Shown: positions 1 through 13,080 of the stretch, piece by piece | Position numbering within the stretch: position 1 is the stretch's first letter | Layout of the letters: every line of letters begins with the position of its first letter | Source: Sweltsa coloradensis | Taxonomy: Eukaryota; Arthropoda; Insecta; Plecoptera; Chloroperlidae | DNA: 64,000 nucleotides | NCBI GenBank assembly: GCA_024449915.1 | Contig: JAMZAV010003098.1 | Coordinates: forward strand, 62,001-126,000 | Reading direction: 5' to 3' | Program-made: the position numbers and the translations under genes | The notes under the pieces: generated by a model | What the model was told of the DNA's origin: nothing | Database searches by the model: none | The model's input: only the letters and a program-made list of their open reading frames with translations

Positions 1-248
1 CAGCGCCGGAAGAGCCAAGGACACAGCATCATAGCATAGCCGCGCCCACGTCGTAGCGATTGGTCCGCTCCGACGTCAGCTGTTCGTTTGGCGTCTGAGC
101 GGGAGGTTTAAAAGGAGCAGATTGGCGTGTTTCTTTATTACTTCTACCCGACCCAACTTTTTCGGGTAGGAATTGACGGCCCGACCCGAGGTCGGGTAAT
201 TTTACCTACCCGAAAATTACCCGTTTTTCGGGTACCCGCACATCCCTA
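1..248 (-). mobile_element. hAT-type non-autonomous element, partial (cut by window edge)
   Basis: The reverse complement of this stretch matches the left part of the complete element at 45676-46635, including the CGGGTA-rich end and the AGCTGACG and GGAGCGG stretches. It ends with TACCCGCACATCCCTA at 248, the same terminal repeat as the intact copy. The next 8 bases (AACATAAC, 249-256) are the expected target duplication. The related repeat at 5691 reads AACGTAAC and runs on uninterrupted, so this element probably sits inside the direct repeat that continues at 249. The other end lies left of the window. Confidence 0.85.
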
Positions 249-645
249 AACATAACAAAAGGTCTGATAAGAAGTTAGATAAATTTAATAAAATGGTAAA
301 TTAAAAAACATAATTACCTTGTTCTTTATACGCATTCATGCTGTTCAAAAGATGTGATTTCAAAGGTATTATTAACCCAAAGCACATGTATGGTCTCAAG
401 TCACACAAAAACGTGATGCTACAGTCGAGATTAAAAACACACCTAGTGATTATTATTAACAAATGATTAGAATTAAACAAATTCCCTGATTGCAAACTCA
501 TTAGTTTGATGGAATTTGAAATATAAAACTACTAGGGTTTTCACAAAAATAACACAGAAACGGCAACCATAAAATTCGGGCGGGCACTGCTGTTCAAGGA
601 CAAATATTTGAATTTATGAGCGGCAAAAGTTGGTGCCGTCACAAT
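249..645 (-). repeat. Direct repeat copy 1 (candidate LTR), uninterrupted
   Basis: About 397 bp, near-identical to 5691-5933 plus 15128-15277. Here TCCCTGA-TTGC-AAACTC is continuous; in the second copy a 9.19-kb element is inserted at TCGC. Read on the minus strand the repeat begins TGTGACGGCACC, as an LTR would. It probably continues left of the hAT element at 1-248. It would then be the 3' LTR of the element carrying the ORF at 1584-3581. I did not find an unambiguous PBS or polypurine tract, so the LTR label is an inference. Confidence 0.6.
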
Positions 646-1583
646 TACCCTACCGAAGCTTATGATTAATTAAGCATGAATTAAGACTAAGCTTCTTATC
701 AGATGACAGTAGAAAAAGTTAAATAAATACATAGTTACACAAAAATATTAAAATTACAAGTGATAAAACCTTTACTCATACTGGGAATCTATCTGAACAC
801 AGCATCAGATTTTATATAAAGCATTTACAGTTATGCTTTGTTCCCGTATGTTCTCTCAAAACTAACAATTTCCCTGAGGGTTCCATTTTCTCTTTCTACA
901 CGAGTGTACTTTCAGCCGCTTACAAACTGAAAGAATTGATACTCGACTCGGTTACTTTTGCCTGGCTACGCGGTACGTCAAACCGTCCGCACGTGTTCAC
1001 AACACCTGCTACCCCACCAAATTCGCAACACCCGCTACTATTCTCAACGAAACAACAATAAACTAAACTAATCTGCCACTCATCATTGTGAAATGACCTT
1101 CGCGATCTGTGTCTACTCCCAAGCCTGTTTACTAAACAACACTCCTAGCTGAAAATTAACCACGTTCAGTTCCAATCTCGACAGATGAATAATTGTAATT
1201 ACGTCTCGCTATTCAATACCACATCAGAATCTCCAATTTTCACTCAAATTACCTCAAACTCAAATTACCTCAACTTTGACTCCACTTCAATTCGACGTCA
1301 ACTCAAATTACCTCAAATTCGCTCCACTTTGTAACTCAATTCGAACTCTAATTCAACTCAACGTAAACTCAATTCAACTCAACGTAAACTCCAATTCAAT
1401 TAAACCATGACGATGCAAAACCAAACTTAGAAACGATCCTACAATTATCCGCCAACCTGTCTCGACTAATCTCTCACGCGTACAATAATCACTGTTCAAA
1501 CATTGTATCTATTCTTTTCTTTGCCGTAACACACAAAACACCGAACCCACTTCACAACAATGACAGCAACAACAAAAAAACTA
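646..1583. other. Non-coding stretch downstream of the coiled-coil ORF
   Basis: No ORF worth calling. Positions about 1237-1410 are a degenerate tandem array of CAACTCAAATTACCT- and CAACTCAACGTAAA-like units. The rest looks like the 3' untranslated part of the putative LTR element. Confidence 0.5.
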
Positions 1584-3581
1584 CTAAGTGACGTCTACAC
1601 TTTTAGACTCTGCTTGGATACTTTGATCCTGGTGATAACCCCCCGGTGACAAATTTTCATTCCACCAAGCTCTACCCCACCGACTCGAACTATCCCTAGC
1701 AATGTGCTGAGTTGCCTGACACGGCTCGTATTTCACTGCGCCGTCCGTCCGTTTGATTGTTGTCGAAGCCGACCAACGTCGCTGGTACTGGACGCTCCAC
1801 CCATACACATATCTCGTAATTTTTTTAACACAAACAGCTCGCATTACACATGTCTCAAACCACTCGCGTTTATTACGTCTGACTAAGTCTGTCTGGCTAG
1901 CGCGTAACATTTTCTTTCTCTCTCTCTCGGACCCAAACATGACCCATTTAAAATTCCGTGCGACTCTCTCGCTCAGTTCGCCGTTTTCTCTAGGAATCCA
2001 ATCTTTCCAAGTCAACTCACTCACTTGCCTCATTCCAACTTTAGACACATGCCTACTCTGGACTACACTTTCATAATGAACTTTATTTACTTCCCAAACC
2101 ACTTTATTACTATTAATTGCTGCAGAACAACTAGTTTCCAGACTCTTATCTAGTTTACCGATAGCAACACATTGTTCATTGACAATCAGCGATACGCCCT
2201 CATTGGCTACTTCCATCACTTCACACAACTCAAGGCTAATCTTCTCTTCACTAATAACAACAACTTTACTAACATCCTAAGTCTCACTAACATCAACCTC
2301 TTCCCGATTACCCTCGTTGCGCGTTTCATTGACAATAAACGATGCTCCCTCGTTGTCCACCTCCATCTCTTCACCGACCTCTTTATTATTCTCAGGTTTC
2401 TTATTCTCTTCACCTAATTCATGATGGCTAATCTTCTCTTCACTAACCATAAGCTTTTTACTACTCAAATTACTCTCTACTCTATCACTTTCACTGAGAC
2501 AAATATTTTGTTGCTCCTCTTTAATCTTAGTTTGCTTTTCCATCAAAATTTTTCTTGATTCCTGTTTGCACATCGCCTGCAGCATCTCTATAACTTTGTC
2601 AAACATACAATCAAATTCCGCTTGATGTTTACGACTTTCTTCATTTAGTCTAGCCTGATTTTTCTCACTAATTCTACGATTTTCTTCAATCCTTGCTAGT
2701 TCTACCTCCCGATTTTCTTCAATCCTTGCTAGTTCTACCTCCCTCTTTGCATCTATTTCTGCAATACGTTTTTTACGATTTTCTTCATTTATCCTAGCTT
2801 GCTCTTCTTCAATTTTGGCTTGTTTTTCTGCCTGAAGTCTCCGATTATCTTCAGCGATGTTAGCCTGCGTTTTCTCCTCAATCCTCCTACTCTCTGTCTC
2901 TATTTTATCCATAACCTCTGCAATTCGAAATTTAATTTCTTCAATTTTCCTAACATTTTCCCTTTTAATCTTTGCTTGTTTTTCTAACTGAAGTCTGTGA
3001 TTCTCTTCCGCTAATTTAGCCTCCCTTTCTGCTTCTAACTCTGCCTGCAATTTCCTGTTTATCTCATCTATCCTAGCTCGTTCCTCTTCATCCCTCTTTT
3101 CCTGTATCTCTCTATCTTTCCTCTTTTGTTCGATAAGCTCTACCAATCTTATTCTACCTGCTTCTTTACTCGCCTCAGCCAACCTAGCGTTTTCTTCATC
3201 TCGAATTCTTTTACTCTCTTCAAGTTTTCTATTCTCTTCATCTAATTTATTCTGCTTTTCTACCTCTCGCTGCCTACGATTCTCACTGCTTATCCTAAAA
3301 CTTTTTGCACAACCCCAAAACATCTCTAGCCTATCCACACTTAATCTAGCAAATCCTCTCCCGTCATAACTTCTCCTAGCGAATCGCCATATAAGTTCCG
3401 TCACTACACAGTCATCATTTTGATAGTAGTGGAGCACGTCATCCAGATCATATTCCCTCTTATTATAAGTTGATAGGTAATATGGAATTTCGATCTCCCA
3501 TTGTTCCCGATTCTCTTTACTTAACCACTCATCATATTCGCGCCTACTTTCTTCCCAACTACAACACCACGAATCTGACAT
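1584..3581 (-). CDS. Coiled-coil protein with one in-frame stop, possibly a retroelement Gag
   Basis: The first ATG (3581) opens a 434-codon frame ending at TAG (2277-2279). The same frame then stays open for another 230 codons to 1584. Residues about 1-95 are mixed and rich in Trp and Tyr. Residues about 95-330 are an almost unbroken charged coiled coil built from EEN/ARI/EEQ-like repeats. The tail before the stop (SEEKIS... EVDNEGASFIVNE) recurs after the stop (SEEKIS... EVANEGVSLIVNE), so the stop lies inside an internal duplication. I do not recognise the family, and see no zinc knuckle, protease or reverse transcriptase. The ORF lies between two direct repeats (249-645 and 5691-15277), which suggests a gag-only LTR element. 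A host gene, or readthrough of the TAG, remain possible. Confidence 0.5.
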
Positions 3582-5690
3582 GATAATGCTGCTGATTTCC
3601 AGACAACGAGATACTACTTAAACCCGACAAAAACCACAACCTAGCAGAACATAGTATACATCCTAGCAGAACATAGTATACAATACACTCTCAATACACA
3701 ATTAGAAAATTTGTTGACATTTTAATAATACTTTTCTCTCTCTCTCTCTTGTCTCTTTATCCCGGTCGATTAATAAATATTCGTAGCCGCCACGTTGTGC
3801 GCCAAATGACAAGATACGAACTACTGCGAAGTGCTGATTGACAAGATACGAGCTCAAGGTACTGTTAAAGCCTCACGTTGCTGTACAATTGTAGAGAACA
3901 GATTAAATAACTAGATTGGATTTGGAATGAAAAGCAATATTAGACTCATTTATTATCTCGGGTTCTATTTTATTTAGAAACAGACTTAAACGTTGCCACG
4001 ACTCAGCTCCAGTCGGAGAAACACAGAGAGAAGAAAAATAGTAAATATTAAAATTCAAACAAAAGATAAACAAATACAACTAAAAAAAAACATAGAAGTT
4101 ACAGTATTTGTTAAATACTATTAAAATTAAAAAGGTTGATAAAGGGTAAGTTGAACAGAATCAAGTTACCTACTTGAAGAGTAGGCCTTATCCAGACACA
4201 ATTAAATTACTACGGGATTATTGTCAAATTGGGAACATATTGGATTTATATTGGATAAAAATAACAGATTAATAAACCTTCGAAAGAAAGTATATTAAAG
4301 CAAAAAAAACACAAATAGCATACAAATGATGGTATGCCCTGTTCTCCTAGCACTGATCAGTGATTTCTAATGATTACAAAACCCCCATGTTATTTAATTA
4401 GGCTCATTACAAATGCCTGAATGAATTATGAAAATACTATATCAAATAACATGTGATTCGATACTCATCGTTTCGATGTTCAACTTCGACTAGGGATCAG
4501 AACCCTCGCTGCATGGATACCAGGTCCTTGGTTCGACGTTTTTGAGTAGTTGATCTCCAGTCTTCGCGTGTAGCTACTGGAAGCGTAGCGATGCGCAGTA
4601 GTTTCCGTTGTTCGCCTTCCCCGCGCCGCGCGCACGTAACACGGAAGCTCTTGATGCGCGGTCGTATCAAACGAGTCCCGACGGTCAGTTCAAGGTCGCG
4701 TCGCAACGCAATGACGTGTCGGGTTTATTCCCACCAATGTTCAAGTATAGCTCGGCTTATAGTTGAAACCCAATCTTCACAGTATATACCCGGATTCGCG
4801 GCAATATTCGATCAAACAGTTCTCCATTAAAGATATGTTCACCCTTGTCCCTGGAGCAGCGGAGGGATATCGTGGTGAGTGGTGACCACCGTGTCCCAAT
4901 ATGGCGTCGCTTGGTCTATTTATGACGTAGCTAAAAATGGCGGCTAACAATGTCTCTCTCTCATCCGCTTCACGGAACTATCACTCTCAAAATGTCAAAT
5001 TATCTCACAAATGAATCAAGCTCAGTTCATCTCTACTTACAAGTGTGGCAGAGTCGTAAACTCGCAATCTATGTTTTCTCGAAAGTGTACGTCAGTAGTA
5101 CAAAAGTCCCGGACATTGCACACAATGTGGGGTGGACTGCAGATACCGGCAATGGCGGCTAACACTCCCGCAATTGTTCCACCAAGATATGAACACTCAA
5201 CTGATTCAACCCGTAATTCAAATCAAAATACGCCGTTATAAGCAATGGACCACTCCACTAAACATTGATTAGATAGATAGGTTTCTTATCAATACCTGGT
5301 TTCAAACACCTCTGGGCTAACTATTTAGCTACGTCACACTAGGCTTACAACGTGGTCGCCAACACGAAATATACCAACTGGATAATCGGGCTAATTACCG
5401 CTTAATCCTTCGCGATCGCGTAAAACGTGATTATACCAAATACGAACCGCACTTAGATCTTTCTAGATCTCACTGGTTTTAGTGATTTAGCGTCGTATTA
5501 ACACTTTTATTGATTAATTACATGGATCGCCTACCATGAGGCGTCCACACACACAACTCCACGCCGATCAAAGATGGCTTCTCCTCCTTGTTCACAACGA
5601 TCCGCTTCCAGTTTCTCGCACATAGTTACATAATCACGCCGCTAGGAGCGCAAAACCATCAAGTTCCTCATTACACAAAATAAGTAAATA
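3582..5690. other. Region between the coiled-coil ORF and direct repeat 2; no gene seen
   Basis: No supported gene. At 3640-3680 a 25-bp unit containing CCTAGCAGAACATAGTATAC is present twice in tandem. A CT run lies at 3731-3750. If 249-645 and 5691-15277 are LTRs, this would be the 5' leader on the minus strand. A minus-strand TTGGTGGAAC near 5177-5186 is a weak PBS candidate, in which case the LTR would extend below 5691. Confidence 0.3.
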
Positions 5691-5933
5691 ACGTAACAAA
5701 AGGTCTGATAAGAAGTTGGATAAATTTAATAAAAAGGTAAATTAAAAAACATAATTACCTTGTTCTTTATACGCATTCATGCTGTTCAAAAGATGTGATT
5801 TCAAAGGTATTATTAACCCAAAGCACATGTATGGTCTCAAGTCACACAAAAACGTGATGCTACAGTCGAGATTAAAAACCACCTAGTGATTATTATTAAC
5901 AAATGATTAGAATTAAACAAATTCCCTGATCGC
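5691..5933 (-). repeat. Direct repeat copy 2, first part (candidate LTR)
   Basis: Matches 249-490 nearly base for base, with only scattered substitutions. It stops at TCCCTGA-TCGC, where the 9.19-kb LTR retrotransposon starts. The remainder resumes at 15128. The last four bases, TCGC (5930-5933), are one copy of the target duplication. Confidence 0.8.
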
Positions 5934-7981
5934 TGAAACGTAACAGACGTAAAGACTAAAAGCCCCCACGTTTGCACCCCTGAAACGAAATGCCCCACGT
6001 TCTAAGCTACCGGAAGGAAAGGTCCTAAGTACAAGGCTCGACGGATACCCGACTGGTAACCCTAACCCTCGCAACTTCACGTCAGATTAGTGATTATGTA
6101 CCTATAGTTCGTACATACCGTACCTGTATCCTACACTCTTCGAAGTAATCTACCGGATTTATTGATAATTATCAAGCATAGACCTCTCGGGTTAGGCCTA
6201 TGTTGCTCCAACGGCTACGGCCTAGCAAATTAACCTAAGATAAGCACTCCCTAACTAACTCAGGGAGGCACTCTCATTGACGTCGGAAACCCAAATAAAG
6301 TACAGTAGCCTAGCAAACCTGGTAGACATAAGTTGGTGATGACAGTGAACTGGTGACCTGTTGAGGCACGATTCCCGTTAGGATGTACCCAACCTTACCC
6401 AGTGCGCTAGTGTTGAGGCCTCTCCGCTGTAGTCTCGCGTCCTCAGGAACAAGCTGGGTAGGTCCACACGTATAGTCTTAAAGTTAACCATCTATGACTA
6501 AACAAAAGCTTATGCGTCAGAATATGTGACGAGCTGAAGGCCTCTTAATTGAAATGTTGAGGTTTGTGAATGAACTTGGGATTGAAGGTCGTTAGCATGC
6601 CCTAATGAATTGAAGTGATTAATTCGGATATCAAAAAGGTGTGCTTTAAATGATTCTAAGTTATGCAAACAAATGAATGAGAGATGCAATAGTGTGAAAG
6701 CTTGGAGTCCAAGCAAAGATTTGAATATGAAATTAACAGTGAACATTACATAATTTGATACAATCAGTCTTACTCGAAACCAACCAAAGTTATAGTCCAA
6801 CGTTATCTGAGTTTACTGCTACTGTAGGGAAGTGGGGTGGGACGTAGCCCTTCTACTTGGCACGTTCTATGGTGGTTTATGCGCGCTGTAGGCGCCTCGG
6901 ACCCTCAGGGCGAATTTCCGCAGTGGCGGATTGACCTGCTTCCCATCTTGGCGTCCTGGGTGGACCTCGAAGTGTAAATGTAGAAATGTACTTACTCAGT
7001 ATGTAGACAGGGTTGGCAAGATATATTCACGTTGAAAATTGTACTAAATAAATGATTATTTGGTTGATTAGTATGCCAGCAACGACCTGGACCAGTGGTG
7101 TACAAATTATAGTTCGCCGTGTTAAAATGCCGCTCAACTCAGGGATTTCATTTCGTTTGCATAAAGATTGCCACTCCCGACTAATGAAAAACTGTGAACT
7201 TTTAAATAGAATGTCCTTGTCTAGCTGGTGTCGTCGACTGCCCGTTGGCCGTCGTTCCCTATGATAGCTACCACATACTGGTGGCGGCTTAAAACACTCC
7301 CGATTTTAACCGAATTGGTGTTTAAATGTGTTGAAACTAATCAAAACCGCAAAACTAGCACTTGAATCCGCTCTCTTTATACGTGGAGAGGCGTGTGGTT
7401 TCCATGCCCTAAAATGCCTGCTTCGCCTGCCCGCTTGATAGGCCCGCACTCGGAGGTTCTTTGAAACGCTTGCTCGTCTGAAGGCTTGATCTCAGTGACG
7501 ATGCACGTCTTTGCTCTTTCGCCTCAAAAACGCCCTGCTCTGCTGCCTAAGGTGATGACGTAGACCATTGTCCACTGGCCACATACACCCCGTTCCGCTC
7601 GCTGATTGTCGAGCTACTTGTGAAACACCAACTATTTTCACTCGGCCGATCCAGGCTGCTAGCCGCATACCGATTGAAGCCTAACCGCTGTTTGCACATA
7701 ATTTAGACGCACAAAATTCACCCCGTTGTTACAGCAAATAACATTGCGACCATTAGCCACTTTTAGCCTTATCGCACAGCTAAGCTATTCCCATATGACC
7801 TTAGCATACCACCTAGCTTTCCTATTAGGACAAGCTTATTTACATAGACATGTAAATTATGCCAAAAATTATGTATAACTTGAAAATTATTGATTATCTA
7901 AGATTTTGCAAAATATGTAACTTTTAGGTTCAAAATTGAAAATAGGGACTCAGCATGGCCGTCCGGGCTGTACAGGTTACA
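5934..7981 (-). repeat. 3' LTR of the 9.19-kb retrotransposon
   Basis: About 2048 bp and collinear with 13081-15123 along its whole length. Shared landmarks include AAGCTTATGCGTCA (6507), the GGCGTCCTGGGTGGACC stretch (6951) and ACATGGCC/GCATGGCC near the end. On the minus strand this is the downstream LTR, because the polypurine tract lies at its inner edge. Confidence 0.88.
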
Positions 7982-7982
7982 G

Positions 7983-7997
7983 TGCCCCCTTTAACTT
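7983..7997 (-). other. Polypurine tract of the LTR retrotransposon
   Basis: On the minus strand the sequence reads GAAGTTAAAGGGGGCA immediately before the TGTAAC start of the LTR at 7981. A purine-rich run ending in a G tract next to the 3' LTR is the usual plus-strand primer. It agrees with the PBS on orientation. Confidence 0.65.
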
Positions 7998-10617
7998 CAT
8001 GCGGATACTTGGTACCGCCCGCGGCAGGAAGTACCCTCACAAACATACATATATAAGTGCAGCTCGCAGGCTAACAACAAAAGTAACAACACTGTTTTTT
8101 TGAAATCCGACCTTAAAACTCTCAAAATACCAGGCACTAAGGGGTGTGCGTAATTCATAAGGTGGGGTATGGTCCTTGGCCTATTACGTTAACATAAATA
8201 AACGCCAAACTTGTTGGACTTATTCCGGACCCTACAATCCTACTAACGTTATAACGTTTCTGACCCTTGTGTCGCTAAGTACAAATTAACACAAACTAAA
8301 CAAGTTCCGCAGGCAAGGAAGTACCCCCCTGAAACCATGATGCCAAAAACGTGACAAGTTATTGCCACTTGTTTCTCAGAACGAGAACCCAATGTTTCCG
8401 CTCTACCCACCCTTAACACTACGCCACCGTATTGCAGGTGCGCGTGACCCGCTCAACGGCTTCCTCGGCCGCGCCACTCCACTGCGATGGCCGCGATGCG
8501 CTCCACCATCCCGGGCTGTCACCCGCTCACTTGTCATCACCACCTGCTGCCACAGCCACTGACAGCTGACGTCGCTCGCGGTACGTACGGCGGACTACCC
8601 GTGACAACGGATAGTGGTGCGGTCTCATCCACTACCTGCCCCAACGCAAAAACTCTCTGGACCCGATGTCCTGACTACGCTTAGTAGCCAAACTGCAATA
8701 TCTCGCATCGATAGCATTACTCTAACCTATTCTTACTCCCTACTCGCTGCTACACCAAGTAGAACCTAGTCCGTAGACTAACTGAAACAACTCCCTTGAC
8801 CCTACTGCGGTCTCTACGCCACGGATGCTAACAATTACAATGACGCATATGCGGTCTCACCGACTTTTAAAACTAAGTACAGCGCCCGTGCCACGAAGAC
8901 AAACACAAGAAAGAAGACGCGAATCAAAAACAATTTACAAACCAAAGTCGCCCGTACGTCCCGTGACGTTACAAATCAAAGACTATCTCGCAAGAAACTA
9001 CCCGAAGTTTTCCGCCCGCTCTACTTCTCACCACTACCTATGGCGTGCCACTCTGAGACAAGTCACTGCGCGTATCGCACAAATCACAAACCAGGTTGAC
9101 TCAATGGCCTGGGCCCTGGACTCGAATTTTAACTATTAAATTCTAAACTCTAACGGGTAACTTAACTGACTGACAGAGCGCAAACTTGCGACGAAAAACT
9201 CGAAACTGCAGCACTGAAACGCGTTGGTTGCGCCACACAAGAACCAAGGACCTCTACGTACATCTCACAAGCCACGGAGGCTACGAAAACATCGGGGACC
9301 CCTCAGGCTTCAGTGATCAGAGGCTATCCTAGATTCTATCCCGTGATACCAGTCGACTCAGATCGCTGTATTGTCCAGCTAACGTCCTTCTAGGTGCGAC
9401 TCATCTAGCTACACAGGTAGGTCCTGGCTCACGACACACGAGATCTCAAAAGTTCAATGATCCTGGCGAGGTGACAACGATGTCGCGTGGGTATGTACCC
9501 CAGTTACTGGGTTATGATCGTGGTCACCTTCTGTACAGACGATAATATAAGGCTTGCTTAGGCACAAGTTTTCAAAGTCATTAGTTCCCTGGTTTGTTGT
9601 GGAGGTCGTGAGTCTATTTTCTACCCTTGCTGCTTCCAATTGTGCTGGTCCCTGCTGACAGTAAGGTCGATGACCTGCGCGTTACTAGCGGCGCACCTTG
9701 AACGGAAACCCCCGTCAGCTGTGGTCGCTGCAGACCACGGCGCGCTCCGTTGACACTTCTCCACTTACCGCTCGTCTAGCCGGCACTCTCATCGGTGGGC
9801 ACTTTGACAGTTGCTCTCGCCGTGGTTGCCGCTTGGCTCGGCAGCTGCGGTACTGGGTTCGATTCACTCCAGACTCGAGTCTTATTTACCACCGACACCG
9901 TAGTCCAATATACACCCCCGCGCTTTACTCTTATCTTCTCCTCGGACTTGTACAACCTTAAGATTAACTAATATTTTACACGTCCTTTTACTACACCTAG
10001 CTCGTCGGACAGCGTCGTACGCGTTCGTCCCTGCGATCGCACTGACACCGAGTATGGTCCACTAAACAATAGCGAACATCTTCCTCGCCTCCTTATTAGC
10101 AAGATTAGACACGTTGAGTTCTTTCAACAGACCAGGTCGCCTACATTCAGGTGGTTTCGTCGATTTTTTACCCGCATGGAGCTTCTTTCTCCTTTCTCCC
10201 TGCTTGTCTAGACGGGCTTTAACCTAGCATTTCACGCATCTCGGCAGTGATTTCGGCGTCGGCTCCGTCCCAGGATACTTGACCGTGAGTTTTGACACAC
10301 CCCTCTCAGGTAACTTATCATAGTAAGTTCGTAGCGGCGTTTACACCTGTTGCTCATCGTGCACGGTCGTGTTTAAACATAACTCGATCTGGGGAACATA
10401 CTTCACCGCAACTAGCGTGTCTCTGATTGCATGTAGGCTCTCAGAAAGCGCCCGATCTCCTCATTATCCGTTCACTAGGATTCGACTGCGGATGGGCGTA
10501 TGGACGGATGGTACGCACGTATGTTTGAGCCTCTAGTCTCGTACCAGATACCGACGTCTACTGAGTACCATGATCGCTCAGCATACCTACGGGGTCAAAA
10601 CGTTAGCAACGAATGCT
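7998..10617. other. Internal region of the retrotransposon, no readable ORF
   Basis: Only short ORFs on both strands. By position this should hold the 3' half of pol, but I could not find a YxDD reverse-transcriptase box in any frame. The indel-rich state of the two LTRs suggests the reading frames here are also broken by consensus errors or decay. Confidence 0.4.
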
Positions 10618-10893
10618 CTAGCTTTTTAACCACAAGCTTTCGCCGTGGCGTACGCAAAACGTACAGTGCGACTTCTTTGTAAACACGTCGACGAAGCAAG
10701 TATGTACCCTAGCAGCGCCCTGTCCTTTAGTGTAAGGACCAAAGAGATCTGGTAGCTGTGAGTACTGCCGCTCTTCTGGGGACGATGGGTTGTAAGCTCC
10801 GTGTAGCGCACAGTTGCTGTGTTTGACTCTTCTGACAGAGGTCCTCAGGTCGGAAAGCAACTTGCGCACGGTCCTCGCCATATAACTTTCCAA
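10618..10893 (-). pseudogene. Integrase-core-like remnant of the LTR retrotransposon
   Basis: A 91-codon open stretch resembles a retroviral-type integrase core. It has a Cys-containing segment near residue 28, then NPSSPEE, then DLFGPYTKG at about residues 49-57 (10749-10723) and VDVFTKK at about 68-74. These correspond to the D-x-x-GP strand and the VD.FTK strand around the first catalytic Asp. Overlapping frames at 10626-10811 carry better matches to neighbouring positions, so the reading frame is broken by small indels. The later catalytic residues were not located. Recognition is by motif only; a search of all three frames is needed to place the lineage. Confidence 0.5.
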
Positions 10894-13061
10894 TAAAACC
10901 CTTCTTGAATCGCCGTCTCAAACATTTTGGTCGAACCAAAATGCCCCAACTCTCGGTGTTACGCCCAACTATCTCCTTCTCCAATACTCGCTGTACGCAT
11001 ACTTTCCAAGTGTGTTCAGGTCCACGCGTTGCGGCGGTGATGACAATACTTTTGTCGTAGCACCCGTAGTTCGCGCTCCACGTGCTGTCGTCGCAGCCCC
11101 CTAGTTCGGTATTATCTTTCCTCGAAATACTCTCTTTTTCCACTCTGATGGAACCGACATGCGCCTTGCATCCTCATTGCAGCCCCGTAAACTGTGCGTG
11201 GCTGAAATCGCCCTATGCACCACTCCTCTCCTCTGGCTAGGCATGGCCTACTCTGCGCCAGCTCTGGGCTGCGCCGTGCCGAATGCGCCGTACGATCGCT
11301 GTCCTCGTCGGGCCATCGCTCCACGTGACTAGCTTCTGCCTCGAACGTGTCCAGGCCTGCGCTGCTCTGCACGCCCCCACGTCCGCTAGTACGCTGAGCT
11401 GCCCGTGGCTGCTCCCATTCGAGCCTCGGTACGGCGATAAAACTCACATTGAGCCTTCAAAACAACTTCTACATCTAACAAAAGTCTCGGATCGACACAC
11501 AAATAAACACAAATACAACTATAACAAATGACCTACTTCCGCGCTCTTGGTGAGCTCCCTGGCGTTTCTTAACCACAGACCTGGGTTCTGCCCCCTAGCA
11601 CTCCTCGGCTAACAGGTGGTAGTTGTACCTGGCTGCTCCTGCCCCCTGACTTTTTCATGCGCTTCTAGACGCCGCGTCTGTTTCAGGACTACACTTTTCA
11701 TTTCACACTTTTATTTGTCCATGAAAATGCTTTCATTTTCCATGTTCACCGGGCCCCTGGCTTGCCCCCGTCCACTTACTGGTGTCTTGTTCTCCCGGAC
11801 CATAACACTGGGACGTGTTTACCTACCAACACCGACGTTATCCGACCGACCTATATGGTGGTGTCCCGAGTCCTCCCGTGCCGACTCGCTCTGGTTTGTA
11901 TCTAAGCATTAGCCATTTTCACAACGTTTATGTGTGAGGCTCGCTAACACCGTCTCTCGTTCGGCGTACCACCAGTCCAAGTACTCTCCTTTATTCTGCG
12001 CATTCCGTGCTCCAACGTCTCGATTACGCCTGTGCTTTGATAAGTAACTTCTTGTATTCTTATCAATCCATCGGTAATTGACTCTCTTATCATTCGCAAC
12101 GCCTTCCTTTTTCTCTACGAGGGTCCGTCTTATTACGGAATCTGTTTCTAACCTAGAGCTACGCTCTGGGTTCTGCTGACTGAGCGCGTCCACTCCTCGC
12201 GCAAGACTTCGCGACGCGGCCTCGGGCTCCGTCGCTCAATTGGCTCCAGCGGTAGTGCTCAGCTGATCTGTCGGCTCTCTTGCACTGCAACCCCTCTCAG
12301 CTCTCGCTCTCAGCGGCTCTCGCTGCGCAATTTGCCACTCCATCTGTCTGCTGCACATTCCATCATCCCTAGCGTGTCTGTTTGGCTCTATTTCGCTCCT
12401 CTGTCTGCCCCCTACTCTCTTACGCTGGCCTTCACTACCGTACCTCCAAGCGTTCCTCTTCGCGTCTCGCTGATTCTCAGCTCGCGCTGCCTCGAGGTCT
12501 CGGATTCGGAGTCTCTTCCCATGCTTTGTTCGTCTTGGCTCGTTCTCGCTACCACCTGTCCATGACCCTTAGAACATGCGTTCGCTACCGTTGTGACTCT
12601 CATCTTACACTGTAGCTCCGCATTTTTTATTTACGCTCTACCAGTTCTGTTTGCTTACATAGGCATTATCTTCTGTTGAGATGGATGGAGTAGGATTTCC
12701 CTGTCCTGGCTACTGCTGCCTATGTGTCGCCTCGCCTTGGGTCTCGTTACCCGACTCGATGCTGGCACTGAACGAACATTCCCGAATCACTTCGTGTACC
12801 CCCTCGTCCCGTTCCTCGCCATACTCCACGCCTGGCTCCACGATTGCCTTAGGCACTCACTCAAGCGCTTCTTCTCCTGGTTTCCCCTTCCCGCCATCAA
12901 CGAAACAACGGTTGTCCGGAATTGACAAGGTTCCTACTTTGCACCTGCGTGCTGCACTTGGCAAGCCCCGTGGCTACCAATCCGTGCGATTGACTCGTTG
13001 TCCTACACAACTTCCCCTACACAAAAATAAAATCTTGAGTTGCCGTGATGATTACTTTCGT
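10894..13061. other. Internal region upstream of the integrase remnant (gag/protease position)
   Basis: Minus-strand open pieces of 94-138 codons (for example 11909-12193, 11112-11447 and 10727-11143) overlap in different frames. None shows a zinc knuckle or a D[ST]GA protease box. They are consistent with a frame-shattered gag and pol N-terminus but cannot be assigned. Confidence 0.35.
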
Positions 13062-13079
13062 TCCCACGTTGTCGCGCCA
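13062..13079 (-). other. Primer binding site of the LTR retrotransposon
   Basis: On the minus strand, one base after the LTR ends at 13081, the sequence is TGGCGCGACAACGTGGGA. The TGG start complements a tRNA CCA end and lies where a PBS should. The priming tRNA was not identified. Confidence 0.6.
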
Positions 13080-13080
13080 C

